Below, one piece after another: positions 16,892-25,936 of a stretch of 64,000 nucleotides of DNA. Where the stretch lies: contig JACPKM010000004.1 of assembly GCA_016187025.1 (NCBI GenBank), positions 186,001 through 250,000 of the forward strand, read 5' to 3'. Position numbers and translations under genes: made by a program. Below the pieces are notes generated by a model, which saw only the letters and a program-made list of their open reading frames with translations, ran no database searches and was not told the origin of the DNA. The stretch is from Candidatus Daviesbacteria bacterium (GTDB taxonomy: Bacteria > Patescibacteria > Microgenomatia > Daviesbacterales > UBA10151). Position 1 is the stretch's first letter. Each line of letters begins with the position of its first letter.

Positions 16892-18034
16892 ATGGTAGAA
16901 ACAGGAAACAGCAGTGATTTTAAAATCACAGTAAATAATTCACCAAATTCCCCGGGACTGTTAGAGGGAGCATACCTATTGGAACTGGAGGTTGGTGGTA
17001 ATATTTCGAGTCATCCAACTGTGCAAAGGGTTGCCCGGGTGGTGGCAGGGATGGGTTATATGATGAGATGGGCTGAGTTGATGTCGGGTTTGGCTGCTGC
17101 TGTACTCCCGGAAAATCCCAAAGATTTATTGGATTTACGGCAAAGAGCGCATGGTTTAATGATTGATACTGATAGGGGTATCGGATATGCTAGGCAACTC
17201 ACTCGGGAGGCAGAGTCGCTTGTTGAAGCTGATAACTCATCAGAATCCGATTTAGCTGAACCTGAAGCATTACTTGATAAGGTAAAAGCTTTCGGAAGTT
17301 TTATAGTTCCTATGTGGGTGCATGATATGAATAACCATTTAACAGCAGCTAGTGGTATGGTGTATTGCATGCACAAAAATCCGGCAAGGTTGGAATATCC
17401 TAATTTCCGCGAGAGTATCATCGATTCTTTTTCCCTTATCCACAAAGAGCTATTACAAGAGGCGTTAAACCAAGATCCTGCGCTTTATTCTTTAAAATTC
17501 ACTTCTTTATCTAGACTGAGTATGCTGATTAATATCGTACTTAGCACAGTACGTAAAAACAGTATGCAAAATATAAGGGCTGTTAACTCTGAATTTACCA
17601 ACCTTCCCCAAGAGATCATATTAAGAGGTGATGTTTACTTACTATATCAACTACTAAAACAGTGTGCAGGCAATAGTGCCAAGCAGGCTCGTTTCAAAGG
17701 CGAGAGTTACCCAACAGAGTTCGGTATAACCACCCAACTGGCTGCAGATGGGAATACAGCTATTATGTATTGTGATGATAATGGTTCAGGGTATAGTAAG
17801 TTAATGATAGAAAAGGGGTTTATAGGTGCGTTAAGAGAGAGACAGGCTGGTAATATTCAGGCTCAAGGGTACAGGGATAATCGTGTACCAACCACTGGTT
17901 TTGCGATGGCAATGTTGACAGAGAAAGCTGAAAGAGCAGGGATTAAGGTCGAGCCTGCCAGGCGGACAGATAAAAACGGAAAAGTCATACCTGGCGCTAG
18001 AACAGCTATTTATGTGCCTGTTTTATCTAATTAA
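16892..18034 (+). CDS. Soluble histidine-kinase-like ATPase protein, orphan
   Basis: 380 residues with no transmembrane helix or recognisable sensor domain. It has an H-box-like motif VHDMNNHLTAASG (candidate phospho-acceptor H144), an N-box-like QCAGNSAKQAR (N261) and a G1-box-like CDDNGSGYS (around 295-301), as in GHKL kinases. The N-terminal 130 residues are mostly helical and unrecognised. No response regulator gene is adjacent. A promoter-like TTGAAT-17 nt-TAGACT (16831-16859) lies upstream. It could be a kinase, a phosphotransfer protein, or an inactive relative. Confidence 0.6.
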   Translation: MVETGNSSDFKITVNNSPNSPGLLEGAYLLELEVGGNISSHPTVQRVARVVAGMGYMMRWAELMSGLAAAVLPENPKDLLDLRQRAHGLMIDTDRGIGYARQLTREAESLVEADNSSESDLAEPEALLDKVKAFGSFIVPMWVHDMNNHLTAASGMVYCMHKNPARLEYPNFRESIIDSFSLIHKELLQEALNQDPALYSLKFTSLSRLSMLINIVLSTVRKNSMQNIRAVNSEFTNLPQEIILRGDVYLLYQLLKQCAGNSAKQARFKGESYPTEFGITTQLAADGNTAIMYCDDNGSGYSKLMIEKGFIGALRERQAGNIQAQGYRDNRVPTTGFAMAMLTEKAERAGIKVEPARRTDKNGKVIPGARTAIYVPVLSN

Positions 18035-18084
18035 CCATATGGATGGTATCACCTGCCAGTACAAATCTGCTAATATTTTAGTTA

Positions 18085-18621
18085 ATGCTCAATTTTTTAA
18101 AGCTTTTTATTTTTATTCTGATTGTTATTTTTTCATACTTTTTAATTCAGTCTACCGATACCTCGCTTTTATCTGACAGGTCTTTGTTTCTAAAGTCCTT
18201 GGTTGCCTTAGTAAGCGGGGTTTTTTACACCTCTTTTCTAACTTCTCCGCTGGCAGTTGTGATACTAGTAGTTTTGGGCCAAACCACAAATATCTTTTCA
18301 GTTACACTTTTAGCAGGGATAGGAGCTGTGGCTGGTGATATGTTAATAGTTAAATCTTTCAGATTTATATTTAGGCAGCTATCTTTTGTCTCGCACTCCA
18401 ACTCTTTTAATAACCTAAAAAAGCAGTTTATAAAATATCATCTTGATATATTATCTTTAATTATTGGAATAGTGATTGTGGCCTCCCCTTTTCCTGATGA
18501 GTTAGGTTTAATAATGCTTGGTGCTTCCAAGCTATCCTATTTTAAATTGGCTATCTTAACATTTGTCGTAAACAGTGTTGGGATATTAATAATCTTAACA
18601 ATAGTTAAAGGGATATCATGA
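18085..18621 (+). CDS. Small polytopic membrane protein, DedA/VTT-like
   Basis: 178 residues with about five hydrophobic segments (4-21, 36-60, 68-88, 118-136, 148-172). The motif PFPDELGLIMLGASK resembles the conserved loop in DedA/VTT lipid-scramblase-like proteins, but the similarity is faint and the usual N-terminal part is short. It overlaps the P-type ATPase start by 4 bp, so the two are probably translated together. Function unassigned. Confidence 0.5.
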   Translation: MLNFLKLFIFILIVIFSYFLIQSTDTSLLSDRSLFLKSLVALVSGVFYTSFLTSPLAVVILVVLGQTTNIFSVTLLAGIGAVAGDMLIVKSFRFIFRQLSFVSHSNSFNNLKKQFIKYHLDILSLIIGIVIVASPFPDELGLIMLGASKLSYFKLAILTFVVNSVGILIILTIVKGIS

Positions 18622-20951
18622 GTAGCTCAGGATTAACTACTATTCAAGCGCAACAACTTATAATTCAATATGGCTTAAATAAGTTACCTGAAAAAAAAGG
18701 GTCAACTGTAATTCAGCTTATCTTTTCCCAAATTAAAAACTATCTTTTCTTACTTTTACTAATAGCCTCCATTATATCTTTTGTTGTCGGGGATCCTCTT
18801 GATGGGGTATTAATATTGGGGATATTACTACTTAATACCATCTTGGGTTTTTGGCAGGAATATAAAGCATCTAAAGAGTTAGAAGCTTTGCGAAAGCTTG
18901 AGGTGCTAAACTCCCGGGTAATAAGGGATGGTCAGGAAATTGAGATTTCCTCGTTTAAACTGGTCCCAGGTGATCTGGTTATTTTAGAATCTGGGGATAA
19001 AATTCCGGCAGATGGAAAAGTTTTGGAGTCTGTGTCTCTTGCTGTTAACGAATCCTCTTTAACCGGTGAATCTTTGCCTGTAATGAAAACAGAAAAGGAG
19101 GGAGAAAATGATCTCTATTTTGGTACGATCGTCTCTTCAGGCAGGGGTAAGTTCCAGGTTACATATACCGGTGTTAACACAAAATTTGGAAAGATTGCTC
19201 TGACCTTGGCTGATGTGGAAGAAGAGGTTACACCTTTGGAAAAGTCTTTAAACAGTTTAGGTAAAAAGATCGGTCTAGGAGCCTTAGTTGTTTCTATAGC
19301 CCTTTTTGTGTTTGGGGTATTGCAGGGTAATTCGCTAATAGATGAGTTTTTTAATTCAACCGCGCTGCTGGTTGCTGCTGTTCCGGAGGGCTTACCGGCA
19401 GTTGTGACGATAGTCCTGGCTTTGGGGGTGCACAAGATGTACAAGAGGAAAGCTCTTGTTAGAAAGATGGTGGCGGTTGAGAGTTTGGGAGCGGCAACAG
19501 TTATCTGCTCTGATAAAACAGGAACCTTAACTCAAAACCAGATGGTAGTAAAAGAGGTTAAAACCCATCAGGTTAATGAAAAAGAGCTAATAAAGTGTGC
19601 GGTTTTGTGTAATAGCTCCAGTTTGGTAGTCAAAGAAAATCATGGAGGATTTGATATCTTAGGCGATACCACAGAAGGCGCACTCCTTTTATGGGTTAAA
19701 GAAAAAGGGGTCGATTATGAACTTTTAAGGTCCAAAGGTGAGCTGGTTGATGAGAATCCATTTAATCTAAAATCCAGGATGATGAGTGTTGTTTGGAGAG
19801 ACATGGGCAAGGATGTAACTTATGTTAAAGGAGCTCCTGAATCGATTTTACCAAAGACAGATTTGTCAGAAGAGCAGATTGAAAAAGTGGAGCAAGATTA
19901 TAAGAGGATGGCGAGTAAGGGTTTACGGGTGTTGGCTTTTGCGTCCGGGAAAGAAGGCTCACCTCTTAATTTTTTGGGGATAATCGGTATTGCTGATACG
20001 CCCCGGATTGAGGCAAAGGTTGTTATAGAACGTGCCCGTCAGGCAGGGATTAAGGTGATAATGGTTACAGGGGATAACGAGCTAACAGCCAAAGCAATAG
20101 CAGAAGAGATTGGTTTGATTAGGGAGGGTGAGGAGGTGATAACCGGTGCACAGCTTGATGAATTAACAGATGAGGAGTTTGTGATGCGCCTTAGTAAGAT
20201 ACGGATCTTTGCCAGGATCCAACCAGAGCAAAAGCTTAGGATTGTGCGAGTTTATCAATCCTCAGGTGAGGTGGTGGCTGTAACCGGCGATGGGGTTAAC
20301 GATTCTCTAGCTTTAAAACAGGCGCATGTTGGGGTGGCTATGGGTCAAACAGGCACAGATGTTGCCAAGGAGGCCTCTGATATAGTATTGCTGGATGATA
20401 ACTTCTCTACCCTAATCTCTGCAATAGAGCAGGGCCGGCTAATCTACAGTAATATTTTGAAGGTTGTTAAATTTTTACTGGCCGGTAATCTTTCTGAAAT
20501 TTTATTAATTATTGGGGCAAGTATTTTATCTTTACCCACCCCCCTTTTCCCTGCCCAAATCTTATGGATTAATTTTGTAACTGACGGATTTCCGGCTTTG
20601 GCTTTAGGGACAGATAATGCTTCTGCAAATCTGATGAAAACCCCACCAAGGAAAAAGTGGTCAGTTTTGCTTAGTAACAGCACTCTTTTGTACATTTTTA
20701 TTGGGGGGCTGGTAATGGCAGCAATCTCTTTAATAGGTTTTTATATAAGCTTACAGCTTTTTGGAGTGCAAACTGCCCGCTCCTCTGCATTTACATTGGT
20801 GGTGATCTCACAAATGTTTTTTGTGTTTATCTTAAGAAAACACCATTCACTTCTTTCTAACAAAAAACTAGTTCTTTCAGTAGGATTTGTGCTTTTGATG
20901 CAAGCACTAATACTAACTTTTGAGCCTCTAAAAACACTATTTAAAGTTTAA
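18618..20951 (+). CDS. P-type (P2) cation ATPase, probable Ca2+ exporter
   Basis: 777-residue P-type ATPase. In order: N-terminal cation-ATPase domain (about 3-70), actuator loop TGES (149-152), transmembrane 4 motif VPEGLPA (256-261), phosphorylation site DKTGT (D299), TGDN and TGDGVNDS hinge motifs, and WINFVTDGFPALALG in transmembrane 6. PEGLP plus N-x-x-TD fits the SERCA/PMR1 Ca2+ group better than heavy-metal pumps. It is shorter than SERCA (about 990), as in other compact bacterial members. Ca2+ export next to a Ca2+-dependent dockerin cluster is suggestive, but a link is unproven. The 3' end overlaps a convergent gene by 4 bp. Confidence 0.88.
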   Translation: MSSSGLTTIQAQQLIIQYGLNKLPEKKGSTVIQLIFSQIKNYLFLLLLIASIISFVVGDPLDGVLILGILLLNTILGFWQEYKASKELEALRKLEVLNSRVIRDGQEIEISSFKLVPGDLVILESGDKIPADGKVLESVSLAVNESSLTGESLPVMKTEKEGENDLYFGTIVSSGRGKFQVTYTGVNTKFGKIALTLADVEEEVTPLEKSLNSLGKKIGLGALVVSIALFVFGVLQGNSLIDEFFNSTALLVAAVPEGLPAVVTIVLALGVHKMYKRKALVRKMVAVESLGAATVICSDKTGTLTQNQMVVKEVKTHQVNEKELIKCAVLCNSSSLVVKENHGGFDILGDTTEGALLLWVKEKGVDYELLRSKGELVDENPFNLKSRMMSVVWRDMGKDVTYVKGAPESILPKTDLSEEQIEKVEQDYKRMASKGLRVLAFASGKEGSPLNFLGIIGIADTPRIEAKVVIERARQAGIKVIMVTGDNELTAKAIAEEIGLIREGEEVITGAQLDELTDEEFVMRLSKIRIFARIQPEQKLRIVRVYQSSGEVVAVTGDGVNDSLALKQAHVGVAMGQTGTDVAKEASDIVLLDDNFSTLISAIEQGRLIYSNILKVVKFLLAGNLSEILLIIGASILSLPTPLFPAQILWINFVTDGFPALALGTDNASANLMKTPPRKKWSVLLSNSTLLYIFIGGLVMAAISLIGFYISLQLFGVQTARSSAFTLVVISQMFFVFILRKHHSLLSNKKLVLSVGFVLLMQALILTFEPLKTLFKV

Positions 20952-21490
20952 TGGTCTGGTGATGTTTCCCGTTGTGAGTTCAGAACGAAAAGATTTATAT
21001 TGGAAATGACCCTTCCGTCCGGTGTTATTAAGGCGGGATTTGAGTCTGCTGTTCTGTCTACTGGACTTCTTGAAGTTTCAACCCATTCAACTGTTGTTAA
21101 GCCTGTGGGGAATGCGCGTATTGTTAAACTTGGCAAGTCGTTAATTACCCGGTGAGCAGGGTCAACATGCAGAATTTGTCTAAGGAGTGAGTAGACAGGT
21201 TGACGATTAAATTTATCTATCAGTGGACTTCTTCTCCTTCTTTCATCATATAGAATCAGATCCAAAGAGGCAGCAGGACGCTCTCTTTTAGCTACAATAG
21301 CAAGAGCAAGAGATGTAAGATGGGCAGCAATCAAGATTTGGGTAAGCGCTGAGCAGGAAAACGCATTTCTTCCTTGCAATGCTCCAATTGAGCCAGGGTC
21401 TGAAAAAAGCATTAAACCAGCTTTCCTTGCTGATTGAAATAATTGAGAGGTTAACTGTTCTACTCCAACTTCTTGTTCACAAAGCGGCAT
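20948..21490 (-). CDS. Hypothetical protein
   Basis: 180 residues, not recognised. It has an Ala/Leu-rich helical segment (about 47-70), an Arg-rich stretch (YDERRRRSP) and no clear signal peptide. It overlaps the end of the ATPase gene by 4 bp and lies 29 bp downstream of the next minus-strand gene. The absence of a competing frame and the clean gene-to-gene spacing support it being real. Confidence 0.5.
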   Translation of the reverse strand: MPLCEQEVGVEQLTSQLFQSARKAGLMLFSDPGSIGALQGRNAFSCSALTQILIAAHLTSLALAIVAKRERPAASLDLILYDERRRRSPLIDKFNRQPVYSLLRQILHVDPAHRVINDLPSLTIRAFPTGLTTVEWVETSRSPVDRTADSNPALITPDGRVISNINLFVLNSQRETSPDH

Positions 21491-21519
21491 GACTTATGAA
21501 TTATATCATCTAGTGGGTT

Positions 21520-21912
21520 TTAAATTTGCTCTATAGGTTTTGCCAGTGAGGCGAAATTTTCTTCAATCATTTGGTTTTTATTCCACCATATTTTTTCTCT
21601 CTCTGACACCCACGGCCCTTCATATAAAATTACTTTTCCATACCAACCCTGACATTCTTCAATATTTTCAGCTCTTTTGATAATATATTCTCCCCTTTTG
21701 TTATCAAATATATTTTGTCCTGAAGGATAAAGACAGTAGAGATGTCCGCTTGCATTTTGTGCTCTATCTCCTGAATGCCAAAGCACAGTTCCCAGTCTTG
21801 CTCTTAGTACTGGTGAGTCATTGATTTTTGCAGTTTTTTCAGTAAAGCTTGTGACTACCAAAAAATACCACAAGTTAAAAAAAATATATGTAATAAGAAT
21901 TAGTTTAAACAT
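21520..21912 (-). CDS. Hypothetical exported or anchored protein
   Basis: 130 residues: an N-terminal hydrophobic helix (about 3-22, LILITYIFFNLWYFLVV) acting as signal or anchor, then a Trp/Tyr-rich polar domain with two Cys (YCLYPSG, EECQGW). No family recognised. Confidence 0.5.
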   Translation of the reverse strand: MFKLILITYIFFNLWYFLVVTSFTEKTAKINDSPVLRARLGTVLWHSGDRAQNASGHLYCLYPSGQNIFDNKRGEYIIKRAENIEECQGWYGKVILYEGPWVSEREKIWWNKNQMIEENFASLAKPIEQI

Positions 21913-21986
21913 AAAAACTACAGGATTATATCAGAAATTATATCTGAAGTATAATAAATTTTAGGTAAAAAATGGGTAAGAATAGA

Positions 21987-22199
21987 TTAAAGGGTTTTTC
22001 CTGCCAGCCCGTAAACTAAAAAGTCCTGAAAAAATCCAGGTGCCTGTAAAGGCCAGCTGATAATTACCATATAATAGCCAGGTGAAAGAAAAGATAAAGG
22101 CGGCCAGCGGTAATAAAGAGCAAAGAGCAAAGCGAAAAAGAATCCAACCATAAAATAGGCAATTGCCAGCTTGCTTATTAACGGCTGAAATCTAATCAT
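21987..22199 (-). CDS. Small two-helix membrane protein
   Basis: 70 residues with hydrophobic segments at about 10-28 and 38-62. Its start overlaps the gyrA stop by 4 bp (ATGA), so it is likely translated from the gyrA message. Too short for functional assignment. Confidence 0.55.
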   Translation of the reverse strand: MIRFQPLISKLAIAYFMVGFFFALLFALYYRWPPLSFLSPGYYMVIISWPLQAPGFFQDFLVYGLAGKTL

Positions 22200-24727
22200 T
22201 GCACCTCCTTTTCTTTAGTTGAAACAACAGCAGCAGCTGCAACCTTTTCTCCATCTCTTACCCTCATCAAAATAACACCTTGAGTTTGACGTTGAAGAGT
22301 TGGAACCTGCCTTAAATCCATTTTAATAATCTGTCCTTTGTTTGAGGTCAGCACTAGTGTATCCATCTTATCATCAACTATTTGGGCTGTAACAATATTT
22401 CCTGTTTTTGAAGTGATTTGAGCTGCTTTCACACCTTGTCCTCCCCTCCCCTGTCTGGACCAAGATGATGTTTTGGTTTTTTTACCCAAACCATTTTCTG
22501 TAATAACCACTAGCTCTCCTTCATCTACACCTATAATATTTAAAGAGACTACAGTATTACCTTTTTCTAACTTGATGCCTCTCACACCTGATGTGTCTCT
22601 GTGAGTTGGTTTAACCTGGGATTCTGAGAATCTAATTGATTGGCCTTTTTCAGAAACTATAACTATATCGTTTTTTCCGGTGGTGGCATGTACCCAGCCA
22701 AGATAATCATCAGTATCTAATTTAATAGCTACTAACCCATTTTTTCTGATATTGGCATACTCTTCAATAGGAGTCTTTTTGACAGATCCATTTTGGGTAC
22801 ACATAAACATAAATTTGGCAGTTTCATTTTTCCCTCTGGTCGTTAAAACTGCAGTCACTTTTTCCCCTTGATCAATATTTATTAAGTTAACAATTGCCTG
22901 GCCTTTTGCTGCTCTTTGGGTTTCTTGTATTTCCCAAACCTTGATTTGAAATACGCGGCCTTTGTCAGTGAAAAAAAGTACGTTGTCGTGGGTTTGAGTA
23001 TAAAAGATATGAGAGACAGCATCGGTTTCTTTGGTGGATATTCCCATTACGCCTTTGCCACCCCTTTGCTGCGTTCTAAACGACATTGGCGACTGGCGCT
23101 TGATGTAACCGCCTTCAGTTATGGTGACAATTGTTGTTTCATTGGCCACCAAGTCTTCTTCTGAAAACTCACCCACCTTTTGTTTATAGACTCTGGTTCT
23201 TCTTGCATCAGCGTATTTTTCTTTTATCTTTTGCAACTCATCTTTTATTACTTTTAATATTTTTTCCGGGTGTGCTAGTAAATCTTCTAAATAGGCAATA
23301 GTTTCGCGGACCATGGCCAGCTCATCTTCAATTTTTTGTCTTTCAAGTGCAGCCAGTCTACGAAGCTGCATATCCAAAATAGCTACAGCCTGAAGCTCGC
23401 TTAATTTGAACTTGGCCATCAAATTACCTCTTGCATCATCAGAGTCCTTACTCTTTTTAATTGTTGCAATTACCTCATCAATATTATCAACAGCGATTTT
23501 TAATCCTTCTAAAATATGTTCTCTTGCTTTTGCCTCAGCCAGCTCAAACTCAGCCCGTCTTCTGACTACCATTTGTCTGTGATGAACAAATTCTTCCAAA
23601 ATATGTTTAAGTGTTAAAAGATGAGGCACGCCATCCACAAGGGCAACTAGATTAACATTAAAAACAGATTGCATAGAAGTATATTTGTAAAGGTTGTTTA
23701 AAATTGATTTAGGCTTGCCGTCTCTTTTTAGATCCATCACAATTCTAACCATTTGTTTTCTGTCTGACTCATCTCTTAGATCGGCGATTCCTTCAAGCTT
23801 TTTATCTTTGACTAGATCCGCAATCCTTGCAATTAAGGTAGCTTTATTAACTTGGTAAGGCAATTCTGAGACTATAATCTGAACTTTACCAGAGGTAGCT
23901 TCATCTATTTCTGCTTTGGCTCTGGTTACAACTCTTCCTCTGCCGGTTGCATAGGCTGCCTGAATTTCAGTTTGGTCATAAATGGATGCACCGGTTGGAA
24001 AATCAGGGCCTTTTATAAACTTCATTAAATCCTCAACTGTAGTGTCAGATTTAAACTTTTCCACTTGATTGCTATCTGGTGTAACTGCAGTTTCATTACC
24101 TGGTTTTAGAGGATGGTCAATCATGTAAACTATTGCATCGCAAACTTCCCCTAAATTATGAGGTGGGATTTGTGTTGCCATACCAACTGCGATACCAGAT
24201 GCTCCGTTAAGTAATAAATTAGGAGTCACTGATGGAAGTAGTATTGGTTCTTGTTCTGTTCCTGAGTAATTATCAACAAAGTCTACAGTTTGCTTATTAA
24301 TATCCCGGAGTAACTCATCTGCTATTGCCGAAAGACGCGCTTCGGTGTAACGCATCGCCGCCGGACTATCGCCATCAATCGACCCGAAATTTCCCTGGCC
24401 ATCGATTAGGGGGTATCTCATCGAGAAATTTTGAGCCATTCTAACCATTGCCTCATAAACTGGTGCGTCACCGTGAGGGTGGTAGTTTTTCAAAACCTCA
24501 CCTACAACTGCAGCTGATTTCTGGTATCTCGCAGAATGTGATAGGCCTTGTTTGTGCATTGCATAAACAATCCTTCTTTGCACAGGTTTTAACCCATCTC
24601 TGACATCAGGTAAGGCACGGGAGACAATAACAGACATCGCATAATCAAGGTATGATCTTTGCATCTCTTCGATAATAGGAGCTGGTTGAATTTTGCCTAA
24701 GTTTTTATCTATTGGTTTGTCATCCAT
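22196..24727 (-). CDS. gyrA: DNA gyrase subunit A
   Basis: 843 residues with the catalytic Tyr at Y127 (AMRYTEARL), the breakage-reunion domain and a C-terminal beta-pinwheel of repeated K-G-x-x-x-x-I blades. A gyrA-box-like QQRGGKG (canonical QRRGGKG) marks it as gyrase rather than Topo IV. In the quinolone-resistance region HPHGDAPVYEAM, the position equivalent to E. coli Ser83 is Ala88 and Asp87 is Glu92. It is preceded by alr and by a terminator-like hairpin 14-32 nt upstream of its ATG. Confidence 0.95.
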   Translation of the reverse strand: MDDKPIDKNLGKIQPAPIIEEMQRSYLDYAMSVIVSRALPDVRDGLKPVQRRIVYAMHKQGLSHSARYQKSAAVVGEVLKNYHPHGDAPVYEAMVRMAQNFSMRYPLIDGQGNFGSIDGDSPAAMRYTEARLSAIADELLRDINKQTVDFVDNYSGTEQEPILLPSVTPNLLLNGASGIAVGMATQIPPHNLGEVCDAIVYMIDHPLKPGNETAVTPDSNQVEKFKSDTTVEDLMKFIKGPDFPTGASIYDQTEIQAAYATGRGRVVTRAKAEIDEATSGKVQIIVSELPYQVNKATLIARIADLVKDKKLEGIADLRDESDRKQMVRIVMDLKRDGKPKSILNNLYKYTSMQSVFNVNLVALVDGVPHLLTLKHILEEFVHHRQMVVRRRAEFELAEAKAREHILEGLKIAVDNIDEVIATIKKSKDSDDARGNLMAKFKLSELQAVAILDMQLRRLAALERQKIEDELAMVRETIAYLEDLLAHPEKILKVIKDELQKIKEKYADARRTRVYKQKVGEFSEEDLVANETTIVTITEGGYIKRQSPMSFRTQQRGGKGVMGISTKETDAVSHIFYTQTHDNVLFFTDKGRVFQIKVWEIQETQRAAKGQAIVNLINIDQGEKVTAVLTTRGKNETAKFMFMCTQNGSVKKTPIEEYANIRKNGLVAIKLDTDDYLGWVHATTGKNDIVIVSEKGQSIRFSESQVKPTHRDTSGVRGIKLEKGNTVVSLNIIGVDEGELVVITENGLGKKTKTSSWSRQGRGGQGVKAAQITSKTGNIVTAQIVDDKMDTLVLTSNKGQIIKMDLRQVPTLQRQTQGVILMRVRDGEKVAAAAVVSTKEKEVQ

Positions 24728-24740
24728 AGTTTGAAGCTAA

Positions 24741-24759
24741 GAAAAAGCCCTTTTCGGGC
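24741..24759 (-). terminator. Terminator-like hairpin in the gyrA leader
   Basis: On the minus strand: GCCC-GAAAA-GGGC followed by TTTTTC. It lies after the alr stop and only 14 nt before the gyrA ATG. It can end the mur/ddl/alr transcript or attenuate gyrA; a -10-like TAAAAT lies just upstream of it on the same strand. Confidence 0.7.
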
Positions 24760-24808
24760 ATTAATATTTTAGCATTTTTACTAGATAAATACCAGGCTAG
24801 ACTAAACT

Positions 24809-25936
24809 CTAAATAGCTAGTCTTTTAGTGGAAGGATTAAGTTGCACAAGAAGCTCGTAAGGAATCTTGCCGGTAATAGAAGCTGATTTAATTATTGAGT
24901 TTTTATCGTCTGGATCTTGGGAGAAAATGATCACCTCTTGCCCAACTTGTGGATTTTTTACTTGTGATAGATTGATGATGCAAAGATTCATGCTTACCCT
25001 ACCTATAATTGGACAAAACTTTTCTTGAACTTTAACAAATCCTTTATTTGATAACCTTCGGTCTATTCCATCATTGTATCCTGCAGGAAGTATGCCAATT
25101 AACATATCAGAGGGAATACTAAATGTTCCATCATACCCAACTTTTCCACCTTTACTGATCCTTTTTATCTGAACAATCCTAGTTTTAAAAGTTAATGCAG
25201 GTTTTAAATTTTCACTTTCAGAAACTCCATATAGATTTAAGCCTACCCTGGCAAGATTTGATATCTTTGACAGTTTTTTTAAATCTGAGTTTAACAATCC
25301 ATCAGAGTTTGCTAAATGGATCCATTTGGGTTTAATGCCTTCTCTCTTACAAACTTCTAAAGCCTTTTCAAAGTTTTTTAATTGACTCAAATACAATGGG
25401 TCTTTTGCATTTTTAACTGATGCTAGATGTGACATAATCCCTTCGATTTTTAGGTTGCTATATTTTTTAAGCTGTATTAAAAATTCCGGAAGATCTTCAA
25501 GTTGAACTCCTTCCCGATGCATCCCTGTGTCTACAAAAAGATGAACTGGCGAGCTGGGTTGGTATTTATTAATACTTTCTGCAAGCTCCAAACTCCACAA
25601 GGCAAAAGAAAATGGTAGCTTTTTTACTTTTAAATTATTGGGGTTTATATATCCCATTATCAAAATCGGGCTTTTGATACGAGCTTTTAAAAGCTCATAT
25701 GCCTCATAAATGCTGTCAACGCAAAAAAAAGGACAATTTTGCGAGTCCAAGACTTTGGCAACATTAATTAACCCATGCCCATAAGCATTACTTTTTAGCA
25801 CAGGAGCAATTTTAATTTTTGGACTCAGAGATGATAAGAACCTAAGATTTGTAAGCAATCTCTCCTCCGATACTTCTATTAAATTTAACGGTTGGTAAGT
25901 ATTAAGTCCTAAAAGGGTACGTATTTTGTCAATCAT
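24809..25936 (-). CDS. alr: Alanine racemase
   Basis: PLP-dependent conversion of L-Ala to D-Ala for peptidoglycan. The PLP lysine is K48 in VLKSNAYGHG; the second catalytic Tyr is in VGYDGTF, and IGRVSMNL is also conserved. 375 residues is normal. The N-terminus starts about 10 residues earlier than in E. coli Alr. The start overlaps the ddl stop by 8 bp and the gene follows ddl in the same transcript, a logical pair. Confidence 0.95.
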   Translation of the reverse strand: MIDKIRTLLGLNTYQPLNLIEVSEERLLTNLRFLSSLSPKIKIAPVLKSNAYGHGLINVAKVLDSQNCPFFCVDSIYEAYELLKARIKSPILIMGYINPNNLKVKKLPFSFALWSLELAESINKYQPSSPVHLFVDTGMHREGVQLEDLPEFLIQLKKYSNLKIEGIMSHLASVKNAKDPLYLSQLKNFEKALEVCKREGIKPKWIHLANSDGLLNSDLKKLSKISNLARVGLNLYGVSESENLKPALTFKTRIVQIKRISKGGKVGYDGTFSIPSDMLIGILPAGYNDGIDRRLSNKGFVKVQEKFCPIIGRVSMNLCIINLSQVKNPQVGQEVIIFSQDPDDKNSIIKSASITGKIPYELLVQLNPSTKRLAI

